A stretch of 64,000 bases of DNA from JBEPTX01 sp041691795 (GTDB lineage Bacteria; Patescibacteriota; Saccharimonadia; Saccharimonadales; Saccharimonadaceae), in NCBI GenBank assembly GCA_041691795.1, contig JBEPTX010000002.1, positions 106,000 to 169,999 on the forward strand. The letters are read 5' to 3'. Of this stretch, positions 31,501 to 40,970 are shown in pieces. A program made the translations under genes and the position numbers. Each line of letters opens with the position of its first letter. Position 1 is the first letter of the stretch. The notes below the pieces were generated by a model, which was not told the DNA's origin, did not search any database, and saw only the letters and a list, made by a program, of their open reading frames with translations.

Positions 31501-34500
31501 ACGACCGCTGCCTGTTTCGATGCGAACGACAGCTTGCCGTTTGTTTATTCCACTGAGCGCGGCTCCGTCAAAGTCGGTGTCGTACATCCAATAATCAGTA
31601 CCAATCACGTGATAATCACCATAGATAGCGAGACTTCCAGGAACATTGGTGTCGTTTTGTGAATAGAGCGAACCGCTAGCGTTCACCGTGTCGGTGCTGG
31701 CGCTGGAATTCCAGGTGCGAATATCTGTATTGGCGCCGACCTGTAGCGTGCCATAGACGACCGCATTTTGTGTTTTGGAACCAACGGTATAGTTGGTGCC
31801 GGAATTCAGGAAGAGCGTGCTGCCAGTCCAGTTTGTTTTTGAGGTACATGAATCACATGGAATGTAGCTGCCGTCGATTTCTAATGTTCGGCCACTTTGG
31901 AGGGTCAAAATAGTCAAGTTCGTGATCGTTAGGTCGGACACGGCGCGCATGTTACCAGTCTGAATTGTCCAGCCACCACCTGTGTTATTAAATATAACTT
32001 TGTTGAAATCTTTGCCTGCGCCCGTTCCGCCTGCATTGATCGTTTTGCCTGTTGCGGGTGCGTCGAGTGTGACGGTTCCATTACTATGCGTAAATGTTCC
32101 TGCGTTTGTCCACGATCCGGCAACCGTAAATGTAGCTGTGTCGGACGCGACGAATGTGCCGCTGGCATTGATAGTGACGTCGCTATTACTATCAATAATC
32201 GGGTCGTTGGCAACGGCTGTGACGATAGCGCCATTTGTACCGTTACCTACGGTCAATATTCCATTTACTGTGATGGTTTGACCTGCTGCACTGCCTAGGG
32301 TAAATGTTGGCGCACTGGCAACACTTGGGTTGAATGTCAGATTGTTGAATGTCAGGGTGCCTGCTCCGCCTATTGTTGCAGTGCCAGCTGATGATGATTG
32401 GATTGATGTCGTGCCGCCAGTTTGTGAAAGTGTGGCGCCAGTCGCAACGTTGATGCTGCCGGAATTTGTGACGCTACTCGACCCAACTCCCAGACTATTT
32501 GTTCCAAGCGCGAACGTTCCGGCTGTGATGGTCAGGTCGCTACTAGCGCTTGTCGCGCCGTTTTCGTCGAATGTTTCGCCGCCATTGTTGATGACAAGTT
32601 TGTAATATGATGCGCCTTGGACAGTTGTGTTGCCGCTGCCATTGTTGCCTGTGTAAGTAAAGGTCGACGTGTTGCCATTCAAACTACCAGCTGGCGATGC
32701 CAAAATTTGGAATGGATTGCCGCCTGTTCCGGACAATGTCCAGCTGCGATTACCTGCGTCGAGCGTGGTCGTTGCGCCCGTTGCATCACCCGCTGTACCG
32801 ATTGTCAGAACACCGGTGATGGCCATCGTGCCAGTTCCGCTGGTTGTCGTGACTGTGACTGGCGTTGCGCCAGCGTTGCCGTTCGAAAATGCCAAATTCA
32901 CAAATGCCCAGTTGGTGCTAGCTGTGGTTGGGCCGAAGTTTTTGCCAGCTAGCACACGCTGGCGGAAGGTTCGTCCGCTGGCCGTAATGTTGATCACACC
33001 GGCTGTTCCACTGGCATTACCATTCACGATAATATCAGCCGTATCACCCGCTGCACCAAGCGTTCCCGCTGTCATCGTCAGATCGTTTGTGATGCTAAGT
33101 GTGTTGTTGCGTGGTGACCAGCCGCCGCCCGCGCCGTTAAAAGTCACATTGTAAAATGCTGAACTGCCTGCATCGATTGTCTTGCCGGTCGATCCTGAAT
33201 TGAATGTTACCGTACCCGAACTATGCGTAAATGTTCCAGCATTCGCCCACGATCCACCGACCGTGAAACTGGCCGATGCTGGTGCCTGCAGCGTTGTACT
33301 AACAGCGATTGCAACATCACCGCTTACCGTAAAAATACGATTACTCGTGGCGTCATTGACTGTTAAACTTGTACCGGATTTGGTCAACGAAAGATTACCC
33401 GTCACGATTGTTTGGCCAGTTCCTGTTCCATTAAATGTGATGGTTGGCGTGCCACTTGATGCATCAAATATCAGGTTATTAAATGTCCAGTCTGTGGCCG
33501 ACGCGACATTTGTACCAAAGCTTTTGCTGGCGGCAACTGACTGTGTGAATGTGTTACCGACATTGATCGTGCCACACGTGACGGAACATTGGACATTGCC
33601 GTTTGCGGTGATGTTTACCGACGACCCAACTGTTCCAGCAATGACTAACAAATCACCGTTAATAGTTGCGGCATTTGTTTGAATTGTCCAGCCGCCGCCC
33701 GAGCCATTGAAGCTAACATTATTGAACGCCGATCCACCTGTATTGATTGTCTTGCCGGTGCTGGTGGCGTTGAATACAACTGCCCCAGAATTATGTGTGA
33801 ACGTGCCACCATTCGAGTAATTGTTACTGAGTGTTAATGTGCTTGAGGGTGCCGTGACGGTTCCGGCTGTGATAATGAAATCATTAGCTACATCAGCACT
33901 ATTTCCTGCGAAACTCCATGCCCCGCCGCTGCCATTGAACGTCAGATTATAGAATTTATTACCCGCAGTCATAGCCCCAGCAAGCGTCTTGCCTGTCGTT
34001 GTCGCGTTGAATAATACGGTCCCAGAATTATTCGTAAATGTTCCGCTGTTTGAGTAGCTACTTGTCAAAGTCAGTGTGCTAGATGGTGCTGTCACCGTGC
34101 CTGCCGTAATAGTAAAGTTGCCTGCGACTTCTGCACTATTTCCTGCGAAACTCCATGCCCCGCCGCTGCCATTGAACGTCAGAATATTGAACTTATTTGC
34201 ACCGGTCATACTGCCCGCCAGGGTCTTGCCTGTCACCAGCGAGTTGAACGTGACGGTTCCTGCGCCAGCGGTAAAAGTGCCGTTATTGAGATAGCTACCG
34301 CTAATGTTAAATGTTGCTGTAGATGAGGCCAAGTACGTCCCTTTGCTTGTAATCGTGAAATCGCCATTTGCATTGATGATTCGGTCGTTTGTCTCGTCAT
34401 CCAGTGTTGTAGTGTTGCTGTCGCCAGCGTTGCCGACTGTCAAGGTACCAGTCGTGATGATCTTGCCGCTCCCAGTTGGGTTGATGGTGACGGTGGCATT

Positions 34501-37500
34501 TGACCCAGCGCTGTCTTCAAAACGGAGATCATTAAATGTCCAGTCATTCGTGCCGCCATTACTACCGAAATCTTGTGCAGCTGCGACTCGGTTGATGAAT
34601 ACGCCACCTGTCAGCGTGATTTTCCCGGCGCCATTGGCGTGACCGTTGACTGTGATGTTTTGCGTGCCTATGAGCGTTCCATTGGCATTGACGAGCAAGT
34701 TTCCAGCTATATTAAGCGTGCCTTCGGGATTGTAATTTTCGGCCGATCCGCCGCCAAATGTCAGGTTGTTATAGTTTGCGTCTTCGACTGTCACATCGCC
34801 CGCGCCGTTGTTGCCCGTGTATTCAAATGTCGATGATGCTGGCGTGAGCGAGCCACTCGCCAAGTCCATATTAAACGGAGCAGCTCCATTGGTATTAACT
34901 AATTTCCAGGTTCTGTTACCGGCATTAAGCACTGTTGGGAATGTGTCGCCAGTGTTTGATACAAGTAAAATACCATTGATTGTGACAGTGCCCGTTCCCC
35001 CGGTTTGGGTGGTGATCGTGTGGCTGACGCCATTTGAATTTGAAAATGTCAGGTTGTTGAATGTCCAACCAGTTGCGCCAGTTGTTGCTCCAAAATTCTT
35101 GTCAGCAGCTACTCGCTGAGTAAATGTATTCGTCGTGAGATTTATCACACCAGCGGTTCCCTGCACGTTGCCATTGACGACGATATTGGCCGATCCGGTT
35201 GCGTTATCAAGCGTCCCAGCGGTCATGGTCAAATCGTTCACGACTGTCAAAGTATTTGTCAGTGCGCTCCAGGCTCCACTCCCATTAAAAATCAGGTTAT
35301 TGAAACTGGAACTACCAGAATTAATTGTTTTGCCGGTGGATGATGAATCGAATGTCACGGTACCCGAACTATGTGTAAATGTTCCATTGTTGGTCCATGA
35401 TCCAGCGACGGTAAAGCTAGCCGAACCTGGTGCAACGAGTGTCGTGCCTGACGCAATTGTTACATCGCCATTGGCGTCGATGATGCGGTTATTTGTGGCG
35501 TCGTTAACCGACAGACTCGTGCCAGATTTGGTCAGCGCCAGCGTGCCCGATACGACAGTTGTCCCCGTTCCAGTGCCGTTAACTGTGATGGTTGGCGTGC
35601 CACTCGATGCGTCGAATATCAGGTTGTTAAATGTCCAGTTTGTTCCGACGGCGACATTGGTTCCGAAGTTTTTGCTGGTCGCAACTGATTGCGTAAATGT
35701 GTTGCCGACATTGATTGTGCCGCAGGTGACGGAACATTGGACACTGCCATTGACGGTAATATTTTGCGTTGCACCCAATGTTCCGTTGATTGATAGCAGG
35801 TCATTTGTAATAGTTGCGGGGTTGGTCTGAATTGTCCAGCCGCCGCCCGCGCCATTGAATGTCAGGTTGTAGAAACTTGAAGCACCAGGATTAATCGTCT
35901 TGCCGGTTGCACCTGCATCGAACGTCACCGTACCCGAGTTGTGTGTGAATGTCCCGCTGTTCGTATAATTTCCGGCGATAGTGAACGGTGAACTGGCGGA
36001 TGCAGAGAGAGTGGCGGTTGCATTAATAGTGACATTGCCGTTTACATCGAGTGTTTCATTGTTCGTGAGAGCATCAACGATCACTGGATTAGTACCGTCG
36101 CCAATCGTGAGATTATTGCTTACTGTAACTGTCTGCCCAGATAGGGTACCGAACTGAAATGTTGGGGCGCTCGCAACCGCAGGTAAAAATGATAGATTGT
36201 AAAATGTCGTACTGCCAACGCCACCTACCTGTACAGCGGTTGCTCCCGATGAAGACACTATTGTTGTCGTGCCCGGCGACGACTGTGTATAGGTGCCAGT
36301 GACCAGGACATTGAGGAAACCGGAGTTTGTGACACCAGCCGAACCGATGGTAACATTGTTCGCGCCGAGATCAAATATACCGTTATTTACATTGATGCGG
36401 AATGTTGCGGCGAACGACCCACTTGGGACAAACGTTTCGGCATTATTTTGTATCACCAGTTTGTAATATGCCGTTGCCTGGACGGTCGTGTTGCCCGAAG
36501 CATTGTCACCCGTATAGAAAAATGCCGAGGTGTTGGCAGTGAATCCAGCTGCTGGTGATGCGAGTAACTGGAACGGATTGCCGCCAGTTCCGGACAATGT
36601 CCAGATTCGCAGTACTCCGGCATCGAGCGTCGTCGTTGCACCAGTTGCGTCACCCGTCGCACCGACTTTCAATATTTCCCCGACCGTCACGGTGCCAGTG
36701 CCCGTGTTGGTCGTTATGGTTACAGGTGTTGCCGACCCGTTAGAATTTGAAAAGGTCAAGTTATTAAATGTCCAGTTTGCGCCCGCGGTTGTCGATCCAA
36801 AACTTTTGCCAGTCGCAACACGCTGCGTAAATGTTCGGCCGCTATTGGTCACATTGATGACACCTGCAGTACCCGTTGCATTGCCGTTCACCGTAATATC
36901 CGACGTATCCGCAGCCGATCCAAGCGTCCCCGCCGTCATCGTCAAATCACCAAGTACTGTCAGTGTATTTGTGATCGGACTCCAGCCGCCTCCGCTACCA
37001 TTGAACATAACATTATTAAAGTTAGAACTGCCTTGATTGATCGTTTTGCCTGTGGCCGTGGATGTGAACGCAACTGTGCCCGAGTTGTGTGTAAATGTTG
37101 CGGCGTTGGTCCAGCTACCGCCGACACTCAATGTTCCGGACGGGGCCGTTACCGTTCCAGTTGTGACCGCGAAATCATTATCGACATTGACCGCCGTGGC
37201 TGCTGGCGTGAATGCCCAGGCTCCCCCCGACCCGTTGAAGGTTAGTTTTTCAAAGTTTTTGGTGCTTGCATCGACTGTCAGACCCGTGACGGTTCCGGTC
37301 ATCGTTGTTGTTTGCCCTGATGATTTAGTGAATGTTCCACCCGCCGTATTAATCCAGTCGCCACCAACATTCAAGGCGTTTGCACCGATATTCACCGTTG
37401 AAGTTGCTGAACCCCATTTCAAATCACCGCCAACACTCGCTGCTGTTCCGCCAGGACTCAGTGTGACGTTTCCACCCGGCGTGAATGTCTTGCCGCCTTT

Positions 37501-40182
37501 GACAAACAACCTCCAGTCATTGTCGACGGTTAGATTACTTCCTGATACATCGTAGTGCAGATCGCTATCGGTACAGACGACCCCGCTTGTTTTATCACAT
37601 CCCCCGACATTGCTATTTGATGTTGGTCCGGCATCTTCATGCGAAACGACCAGCCTATTCTGGTAAATGTCGACACCACTAATTGCCCCACCATTCGATC
37701 GATCGACAGTTGCACCCATTGCGCCACCGCCCGTATTGAGCCAAAGTGTGAACACTCCACCTGCCCCTGGATCTGGCATCGGTAGCGTAAATGTCCCATT
37801 GGCCGCCGCCGTCGTGGAACGCTGAGCACCTCCGTTAATCGAAGCTTTGACTACCTGCGAGCCGAGTGTGGTCACACCCTCATCGCTATAGACGGTACCG
37901 GTAATATTCACCGTGGCAAATTTGGCGATAATAACGCTACGATAATTCGGCATCGAGTTACCGGCACTAATCGAATACGTCACGTTGTGCGTGTGCGTGC
38001 TCGTGCCAGTAGTAGTATTACTAAGTCCAGCATTTCCAGACTGGGCTGTCGCACTCGGTCCGAGCGTCGTAATGACCTGTGAGCCACTATGGTTATGAGT
38101 TGTCGCACCGCCTATTGTGCCAGCCGTTAAACTGCCTTTGATCAGGCGGTTTGCAAGTGCATTCGTACCCCCAATGGTTGTCTGCTGTGTCCAACCTGTG
38201 GGCATGGTTGTCGTATCGAAAAAGGCCATCATGCCATTAGGTACTGCATCATTATCAACTGATAGCTTTGCGAATACAACGGATATATACGAAGGCGCAT
38301 TGTTATCAACTGGCGAAGTAGTCGCATTGAACGTATGTGTGTGCGTGGCGCTGCTGACGGTAATGTTGTTATTCGCTGCAACGTTCACTGTCGCTGAAGG
38401 TCCACCTGATGTCACCGACGATACGGTATGTGTATGAGTAGCAGCTCCACCAGTTGTATTTGTGCCTTCGCCCCTGAGGTAGACGCCATTACCAGGTAAT
38501 CCTGTCGCACCCGGGTCATTGAGAGGAGTGTACGATGACCAGTTCGTCGGTAAAGATGCCGTCGAAGCCACATCAAACATGGCAATTGCATTTTGTGGCA
38601 AACCCAGTGGATTACTGGCTTTGATAAATTCGAGGTTTTGATACTTTGGCTTGATATCCGTCGATCCAATCGTCGGTGCGCCAAATGTATGCGTATGAGT
38701 CGCGGTCGGGATCGCCCTACTTGCAAGAACTGTACTCGTATTACCCGTGACAGCCGACGGAGCAGAAACAGCTGTTTGTGCGTAAGTGTGCGTCACGCTC
38801 TCTGGACCACCACCAGTGCCAGCGTAGGTCGAGTTGCCAAGAGGAAATAGCTGATAGAACGGATCGCCAGCGGTACACGATGTACATGTCCAGCCAGCTG
38901 GAATCGCACCATTGGCCGTGTCCCACAACAATGTCACTTCGTTGACGGCATCTGATGCCAACTGCCAAGCACGCGGTTCTTCGAATACTGATTTTGCCTG
39001 TTTATCCTGGACTTTCATCGGTCCCAATTGATAGAACGCTGGGCTCACGTACGGTGGTTGGTAGGTGTAAGTAATTTCCGCGACGTCTCCTTTTTGCAGT
39101 GTGACACCTCCCCAGGTCATGGTTCGGTTGACACCTTCGACATCAACGCGCAGACGATTATTGCCGATGACGACGCTTGCGCCAGACGATTTGTGGACGA
39201 CAAGTTTAGGATTGGTGATGACGAAACTTTGCGGTACTTGTTCTTGCAAACTCCCTGTTACAGCCTGGTGAGCATGCAGCAGCAAATCAACGTCATAGCT
39301 CGCTGCTGGATACAAACGCATGGCGGTATTGTGTCGTTCGGTGACGAATGCGGCCTGATCGGTCGAAGTGAATGTCGTTCGCATGGTACGTGTGCCGTTT
39401 TTGGTGATAGCGGTGAATTCAACGGTGTAATCACCCAGTTGATCAGGGGTGTAGTTTGCCAGATAGTCGGGTTTGTTGGTGACGGATTTGTCCTTGCAGG
39501 TGTCCGATGTGGTGATTTGGTGGCTATCACTCGAGAGTGTCATGACAGTTTTGTCTGGGCGCGTGATTTCCAATTTGGTTTTGGCGTCACATTGCGTCAC
39601 ACCTTGGTCATCCAGAACGGCCATGCCAATTCGGGCATTTTCGGTTGGTATGTAGGTCGATTGATCGAGGTTGAGCGCCAGTACGCCCCAGGTGAAATCT
39701 TGGGTGACCGTTTGGGTGTGGCCGTCCTTGGTGATCTGCACCTCGATTTTGTAGCGGCCCGGTGCCGGTTGGCTATCCGGGGACAACGCGACGGTGTACT
39801 GCCCCGGATTGTTTACATCTGGGTTGATGTCGGTTTTGACGTTTGCGGGTTGGCCGTTTGCTGTCGTGACTTTGGTCGTGATACTCCCTGTGCTACTGGT
39901 GAGTTTTTGGGCGGACTTGAGTGATTTTGTCGTATCACCTAGTTTGTCGGTACTAACGACAAAGGTTGGTTTTTGCGCGGTCGAGTAATTGACGTCGACC
40001 GTGCCGGTGCTAGGGTTGAAAAATGAATAATCTGGACGGATTGACGGAAAGTCGCTCGCGGCGGCGATAACAGAGATGATAATGCCAATAATAATCACAC
40101 CAATAGTCTCGCCATGAGCAAAAATACCCCGACGGTTTGCGACTTCGGCAACGGTTCCGGTGAACCGCATTACTCTCGACAT
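28585..40182 (-). CDS. Giant (3865 aa) secreted repeat protein with tail-collar-like regions
   Basis: An intact 11.6-kb frame. Layout: signal-anchor helix (about 26-44); beta-sandwich domains (about 60-400; ALNLDQSTYIPTENARIGM is macroglobulin-like); collar-like region 1 (about 415-750) with WDTANGAIPAGW and many THTHT motifs as in phage tail collars; a short CarboxypepD_reg-like domain; then about 1900 residues (roughly 890-2780) of beta modules repeating TFTHNSGTV-TF and GKTINxGSSxFxNLxFNGSG about nine times; a further beta region to 2940; collar-like region 2 (about 3136-3450, DGAIPSGW); FN3/Ig-like domains; and a C-terminal domain ending SNDYNDTLIVIAAGTY, as in two secreted neighbours. 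Paired Cys (CTSC, CVSC) flank both collars. TATAAA lies 8 nt before the ATG. Probably a surface fibre or adhesin. Confidence 0.88.
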   Translation of the reverse strand: MSRVMRFTGTVAEVANRRGIFAHGETIGVIIIGIIISVIAAASDFPSIRPDYSFFNPSTGTVDVNYSTAQKPTFVVSTDKLGDTTKSLKSAQKLTSSTGSITTKVTTANGQPANVKTDINPDVNNPGQYTVALSPDSQPAPGRYKIEVQITKDGHTQTVTQDFTWGVLALNLDQSTYIPTENARIGMAVLDDQGVTQCDAKTKLEITRPDKTVMTLSSDSHQITTSDTCKDKSVTNKPDYLANYTPDQLGDYTVEFTAITKNGTRTMRTTFTSTDQAAFVTERHNTAMRLYPAASYDVDLLLHAHQAVTGSLQEQVPQSFVITNPKLVVHKSSGASVVIGNNRLRVDVEGVNRTMTWGGVTLQKGDVAEITYTYQPPYVSPAFYQLGPMKVQDKQAKSVFEEPRAWQLASDAVNEVTLLWDTANGAIPAGWTCTSCTAGDPFYQLFPLGNSTYAGTGGGPESVTHTYAQTAVSAPSAVTGNTSTVLASRAIPTATHTHTFGAPTIGSTDIKPKYQNLEFIKASNPLGLPQNAIAMFDVASTASLPTNWSSYTPLNDPGATGLPGNGVYLRGEGTNTTGGAATHTHTVSSVTSGGPSATVNVAANNNITVSSATHTHTFNATTSPVDNNAPSYISVVFAKLSVDNDAVPNGMMAFFDTTTMPTGWTQQTTIGGTNALANRLIKGSLTAGTIGGATTHNHSGSQVITTLGPSATAQSGNAGLSNTTTGTSTHTHNVTYSISAGNSMPNYRSVIIAKFATVNITGTVYSDEGVTTLGSQVVKASINGGAQRSTTAAANGTFTLPMPDPGAGGVFTLWLNTGGGAMGATVDRSNGGAISGVDIYQNRLVVSHEDAGPTSNSNVGGCDKTSGVVCTDSDLHYDVSGSNLTVDNDWRLFVKGGKTFTPGGNVTLSPGGTAASVGGDLKWGSATSTVNIGANALNVGGDWINTAGGTFTKSSGQTTTMTGTVTGLTVDASTKNFEKLTFNGSGGAWAFTPAATAVNVDNDFAVTTGTVTAPSGTLSVGGSWTNAATFTHNSGTVAFTSTATGKTINQGSSNFNNVMFNGSGGGWSPITNTLTVLGDLTMTAGTLGSAADTSDITVNGNATGTAGVINVTNSGRTFTQRVATGKSFGSTTAGANWTFNNLTFSNSNGSATPVTITTNTGTGTVTVGEILKVGATGDATGATTTLDAGVLRIWTLSGTGGNPFQLLASPAAGFTANTSAFFYTGDNASGNTTVQATAYYKLVIQNNAETFVPSGSFAATFRINVNNGIFDLGANNVTIGSAGVTNSGFLNVLVTGTYTQSSPGTTTIVSSSGATAVQVGGVGSTTFYNLSFLPAVASAPTFQFGTLSGQTVTVSNNLTIGDGTNPVIVDALTNNETLDVNGNVTINATATLSASASSPFTIAGNYTNSGTFTHNSGTVTFDAGATGKTINPGASSFYNLTFNGAGGGWTIQTNPATITNDLLSINGTLGATQNITVNGSVQCSVTCGTINVGNTFTQSVATSKNFGTNVAVGTNWTFNNLIFDASSGTPTITVNGTGTGTTVVSGTLALTKSGTSLSVNDATNNRIIDANGDVTIASGTTLVAPGSASFTVAGSWTNNGTFTHSSGTVTFDSSSTGKTINSGSSSFNNLIFNGSGAWSALTNTLTVVNDLTMTAGTLDNATGSANIVVNGNVQGTAGVINLTTNTFTQRVAADKNFGATTGATGWTFNNLTFSNSNGVSHTITTQTGGTGTVTINGILLVSNTGDTFPTVLNAGNRTWKLVNTNGAAPFNMDLASGSLTPASSTFEYTGNNGAGDVTVEDANYNNLTFGGGSAENYNPEGTLNIAGNLLVNANGTLIGTQNITVNGHANGAGKITLTGGVFINRVAAAQDFGSNGGTNDWTFNDLRFEDSAGSNATVTINPTGSGKIITTGTLTVGNAGDSNTTTLDDETNDRIINANGDFTITSKGTYLASSTATFNISGSYLNNGTFTAGAGTVTFNSLVTGKTLAGSMTGANKFNILTFNGSGGAWSFAGNSAEVAGNFTITAGTVTAPSSTLTLTSSYSNSGTFTNNSGTVLFNATTTGKTLAGAMTAGNKFYNLTFNGSGGAWSFAGNSADVANDFIITAGTVTAPSSTLTLSNNYSNGGTFTHNSGAVVFNATSTGKTINTGGSAFNNVSFNGSGGGWTIQTNAATINGDLLVIAGTVGSSVNITANGNVQCSVTCGTINVGNTFTQSVAASKSFGTNVASATDWTFNNLIFDASSGTPTITFNGTGTGQTIVTGNLSLTKSGTSLTVNDATSNRIFTVSGDVAIAVSTTLQAPASASFTVGGSWANAGTFTHSSGTVTFNSGSTGKTIDAGSSAFYNVTFNGAGGGWSPRNNTLSITNDLTMTAGTLGAAGDTADIIVNGNASGTAGVINITASGRTFRQRVLAGKNFGPTTASTNWAFVNLAFSNGNAGATPVTVTTTSGTGTMAITGVLTIGTAGDATGATTTLDAGNRSWTLSGTGGNPFQILASPAGSLNGNTSTFTYTGNNGSGNTTVQGASYYKLVINNGGETFDENGATSASSDLTITAGTFALGTNSLGVGSSSVTNSGSINVATGATLSQTGGTTSIQSSSAGTATIGGAGTLTFNNLTFNPSVASAPTFTLGSAAGQTITVNGILTVGNGTNGAIVTAVANDPIIDSNSDVTINASGTFVASDTATFTVAGSWTNAGTFTHSNGTVTLDAPATGKTINAGGTGAGKDFNKVIFNNTGGGWTIQTGNMRAVSDLTITNLTILTLQSGRTLEIDGSYIPCDSCTSKTNWTGSTLFLNSGTNYTVGSKTQNAVVYGTLQVGANTDIRTWNSSASTDTVNASGSLYSQNDTNVPGSLAIYGDYHVIGTDYWMYDTDFDGAALSGINKRQAVVRIETGSGRGVTIDSAKTLTIKGGGTGASQFTDINRIGGSGQYHLVNSGTSVAQEAKLANASFDGGTWAPINTVVTGQSVTAGTLTTDWYVGGHVVDRDTPATNIDTTGSDITVSETSGSPASTVFKMASGSWGSGATSQTADSASDGRTVNPNTDGALRIREYSQTSGGTTYYQYNVTVAPQTAYANYDYQRDYGKYMTSTGNTGSPQDQVIGSGWYRDTIATENTLGTLNSSVTTGTWYGGMSISILSLWDTSDGAIPSGWSCVSCSGGDPFYQRFLRGAASYGGTGGGPETHGHNLSSPNATAGASFGATSGGISVAGSGHTHTWDFGAGDDTSTADNKPPYKNLQVIRGPNSGPKAWPANVIMPYRTATPPASWTAYTALDNNYVRGENTNTTGGSATHSHTSNTLVSSTASGTGSIACVSGCSTAAASAHTHNLAATALATDNNNPLHVNVRFMKHSDTSLPPSRTMLGLFDHTTFPTDYVQVSGSGPYVNNLLVGATSNIEATGGSATHNHGGSVMVTSGAPIQAATNTAVGAGVNVATASHTHNVTYTVDAASSMPNYRDVVIAKFNPNVAPDVATAMAQKKTDDTVIASGGWINQTSVKFTATVSSDNILTQQLQLCVEKKAIGVSFTNTEDSCGTAVSETSGTSVPANVTIAGISAGEYHWQARVKNQFGDYSPWIDYDTPVISTRDFGIDTTAPTTAAIYDNTNLDTQPFTTDTDQNANGSLTTLSATWSAFDTTIAGLSSYDYSIGTTPGGTDIKAWTTNGTTTYIRDSSLTLQTNKTYYINVRATDNAGNVSSVASSNGQHVTPTLTFDIDVSATDTDTGPPYIVDFGGLSATQIADSPQKIWVDFETNGVAGGKVYVAGLSSGLHSAATGYTINSASSDLASANTGFGAQDTSVAQGSGGPFLKSSPYDGASQNVGAINTSFQSIFTSANPITSGRGSFILKVKPSDLTPASNDYNDTLIVIAAGTY

Positions 40183-40321
40183 GTTCTGTATTTATAGAGG
40201 TAGTCAACTCGCTGACTGCCTCGACCCCTTCCCCCACTAAAATGCCTATGTAAATAGTACCTTTTTTTAGGGGTGAGCACAAGGTAAAACAGCCTATTTC
40301 GGCACTACTTTTGCATTATGC

Positions 40322-40344
40322 TTATTGCTACATTTTTGCAATAA
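40322..40344. promoter_or_regulatory. Second Fur-type operator candidate
   Basis: TTATTGCTA, CATTT, TTGCAATAA: the same 9-5-9 palindrome as at 6486-6508 with one arm mismatch. It lies 140 bp upstream of the giant gene and about 65 bp upstream of the -10 box of the 40423 gene. On the minus strand a TTGTGC-17-TACTAT promoter (40282-40254) toward the giant gene lies just downstream of it. Confidence 0.5.
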
Positions 40345-40422
40345 TTCTTGGCAGAAATTTCAATCAGTGAATGGACGCGCCTACAGGTCTGTCCCACCCA
40401 ACCCTGGAATATAATAATGACT

Positions 40423-40731
40423 ATGAATATTGAAAAAATCTATTCCGTACTTGATAGCGATGATAGTATCCACGAAAAACGAGCCGCTGCAATCGCTTAT
40501 CTTCACGAATGCGTCGATAATCTCAGTGATGATCCCGAAGAACGACGAAAAATTGCCTACAATATAGCTGGTCTCATGTCTACTAATTTTGCCTCTGCCT
40601 TGGAAGATGATGATAGTATCGAAGAGATCCTTAATCTGGCTGGTGAATTGGAAGTGAACAATGACGGGAAGAATGAAGCCGAGTGGCAGTCTCTCATTGA
40701 CTTGATTAGTGCGCTACGCAGCCAAGATTAA
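40423..40731 (+). CDS. Small acidic helical protein, 102 aa
   Basis: Unrecognised. I use ATG 40423 (MNIEKIYSVLDSDDS) because TATAAT (40410-40415) ends 7 nt before it, matching the leaderless pattern; ATG 40417 would lie in the untranslated promoter zone. The protein is acidic (DDSIHEKR, SDDPEERRK, LEDDDSIEE), predicted all-helical and soluble. The duplicated D-D-S-I-H/E-E segments (about residues 13 and 65) hint at an internal repeat. It may be a small regulatory or chaperone-like protein. The gene is divergent from the giant surface-protein gene and shares the palindromic site with it. Confidence 0.7.
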   Translation: MNIEKIYSVLDSDDSIHEKRAAAIAYLHECVDNLSDDPEERRKIAYNIAGLMSTNFASALEDDDSIEEILNLAGELEVNNDGKNEAEWQSLIDLISALRSQD

Positions 40732-40754
40732 CTAGACTTGATCCCAATGAAGCT

Positions 40755-40800
40755 ACCAAAGTAAAATACCCATCGGCGAGGATGGGTATTTTACTTTGGT
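40755..40800 (+). terminator. Perfect 20-bp terminator hairpin
   Basis: ACCAAAGTAAAATACCCATC (40755-40774) pairs perfectly with 40781-40800, with a 6-nt loop. It ends the 40423 transcript. The 3' arm runs into a copy of the tRNA-Glu 3' end. Confidence 0.85.
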
Positions 40801-40812
40801 GATCTCACCGGT
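40798..40812. repeat. Duplicate of the tRNA-Glu 3' end
   Basis: Bases 40799-40812 (GGTGATCTCACCGG) equal bases 40971-40984, the acceptor/T-arm end of tRNA-Glu, preceded by T in both. The 172 bp between the two copies hold a hairpin (AACTACTGTC/GACAGTAGTT, about 40855-40890) and no gene. It could be a remnant attachment site or a degenerate tRNA copy. Confidence 0.45.
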
Positions 40813-40928
40813 CCAACGCAAGATGGTATAGCTATCCTAGCTCTACCATCAGCTAACTACTGTCAAATCAATAGATTATGACAGTAGTTGAACCCTTCGG
40901 CGTTCAATTCCAGCGAATAAATTCGCCC

Positions 40929-40970
40929 ATAGAAAAAGCCCCAGACATGAATGCCTGAGGCTTTTTCTAT
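40929..40970 (-). terminator. Terminator of tRNA-Glu
   Basis: ATAGAAAAAGCC pairs with GGCTTTTTCTAT, with an inner CAG-CAT/ATG-CTG stem. On the minus strand the stem is followed by its own T-run, directly after the tRNA CCA end. Confidence 0.75.

Noticed and set aside
39028..39924. A 298-codon plus-strand frame antisense to the giant gene, and similar long frames at 33182-33682 and 35135-35830
   Set aside because: They mirror the Thr/Gly/Asn repeats of the giant protein, have no ribosome-binding site or -10 box and give Val/Pro-rich nonsense sequences.
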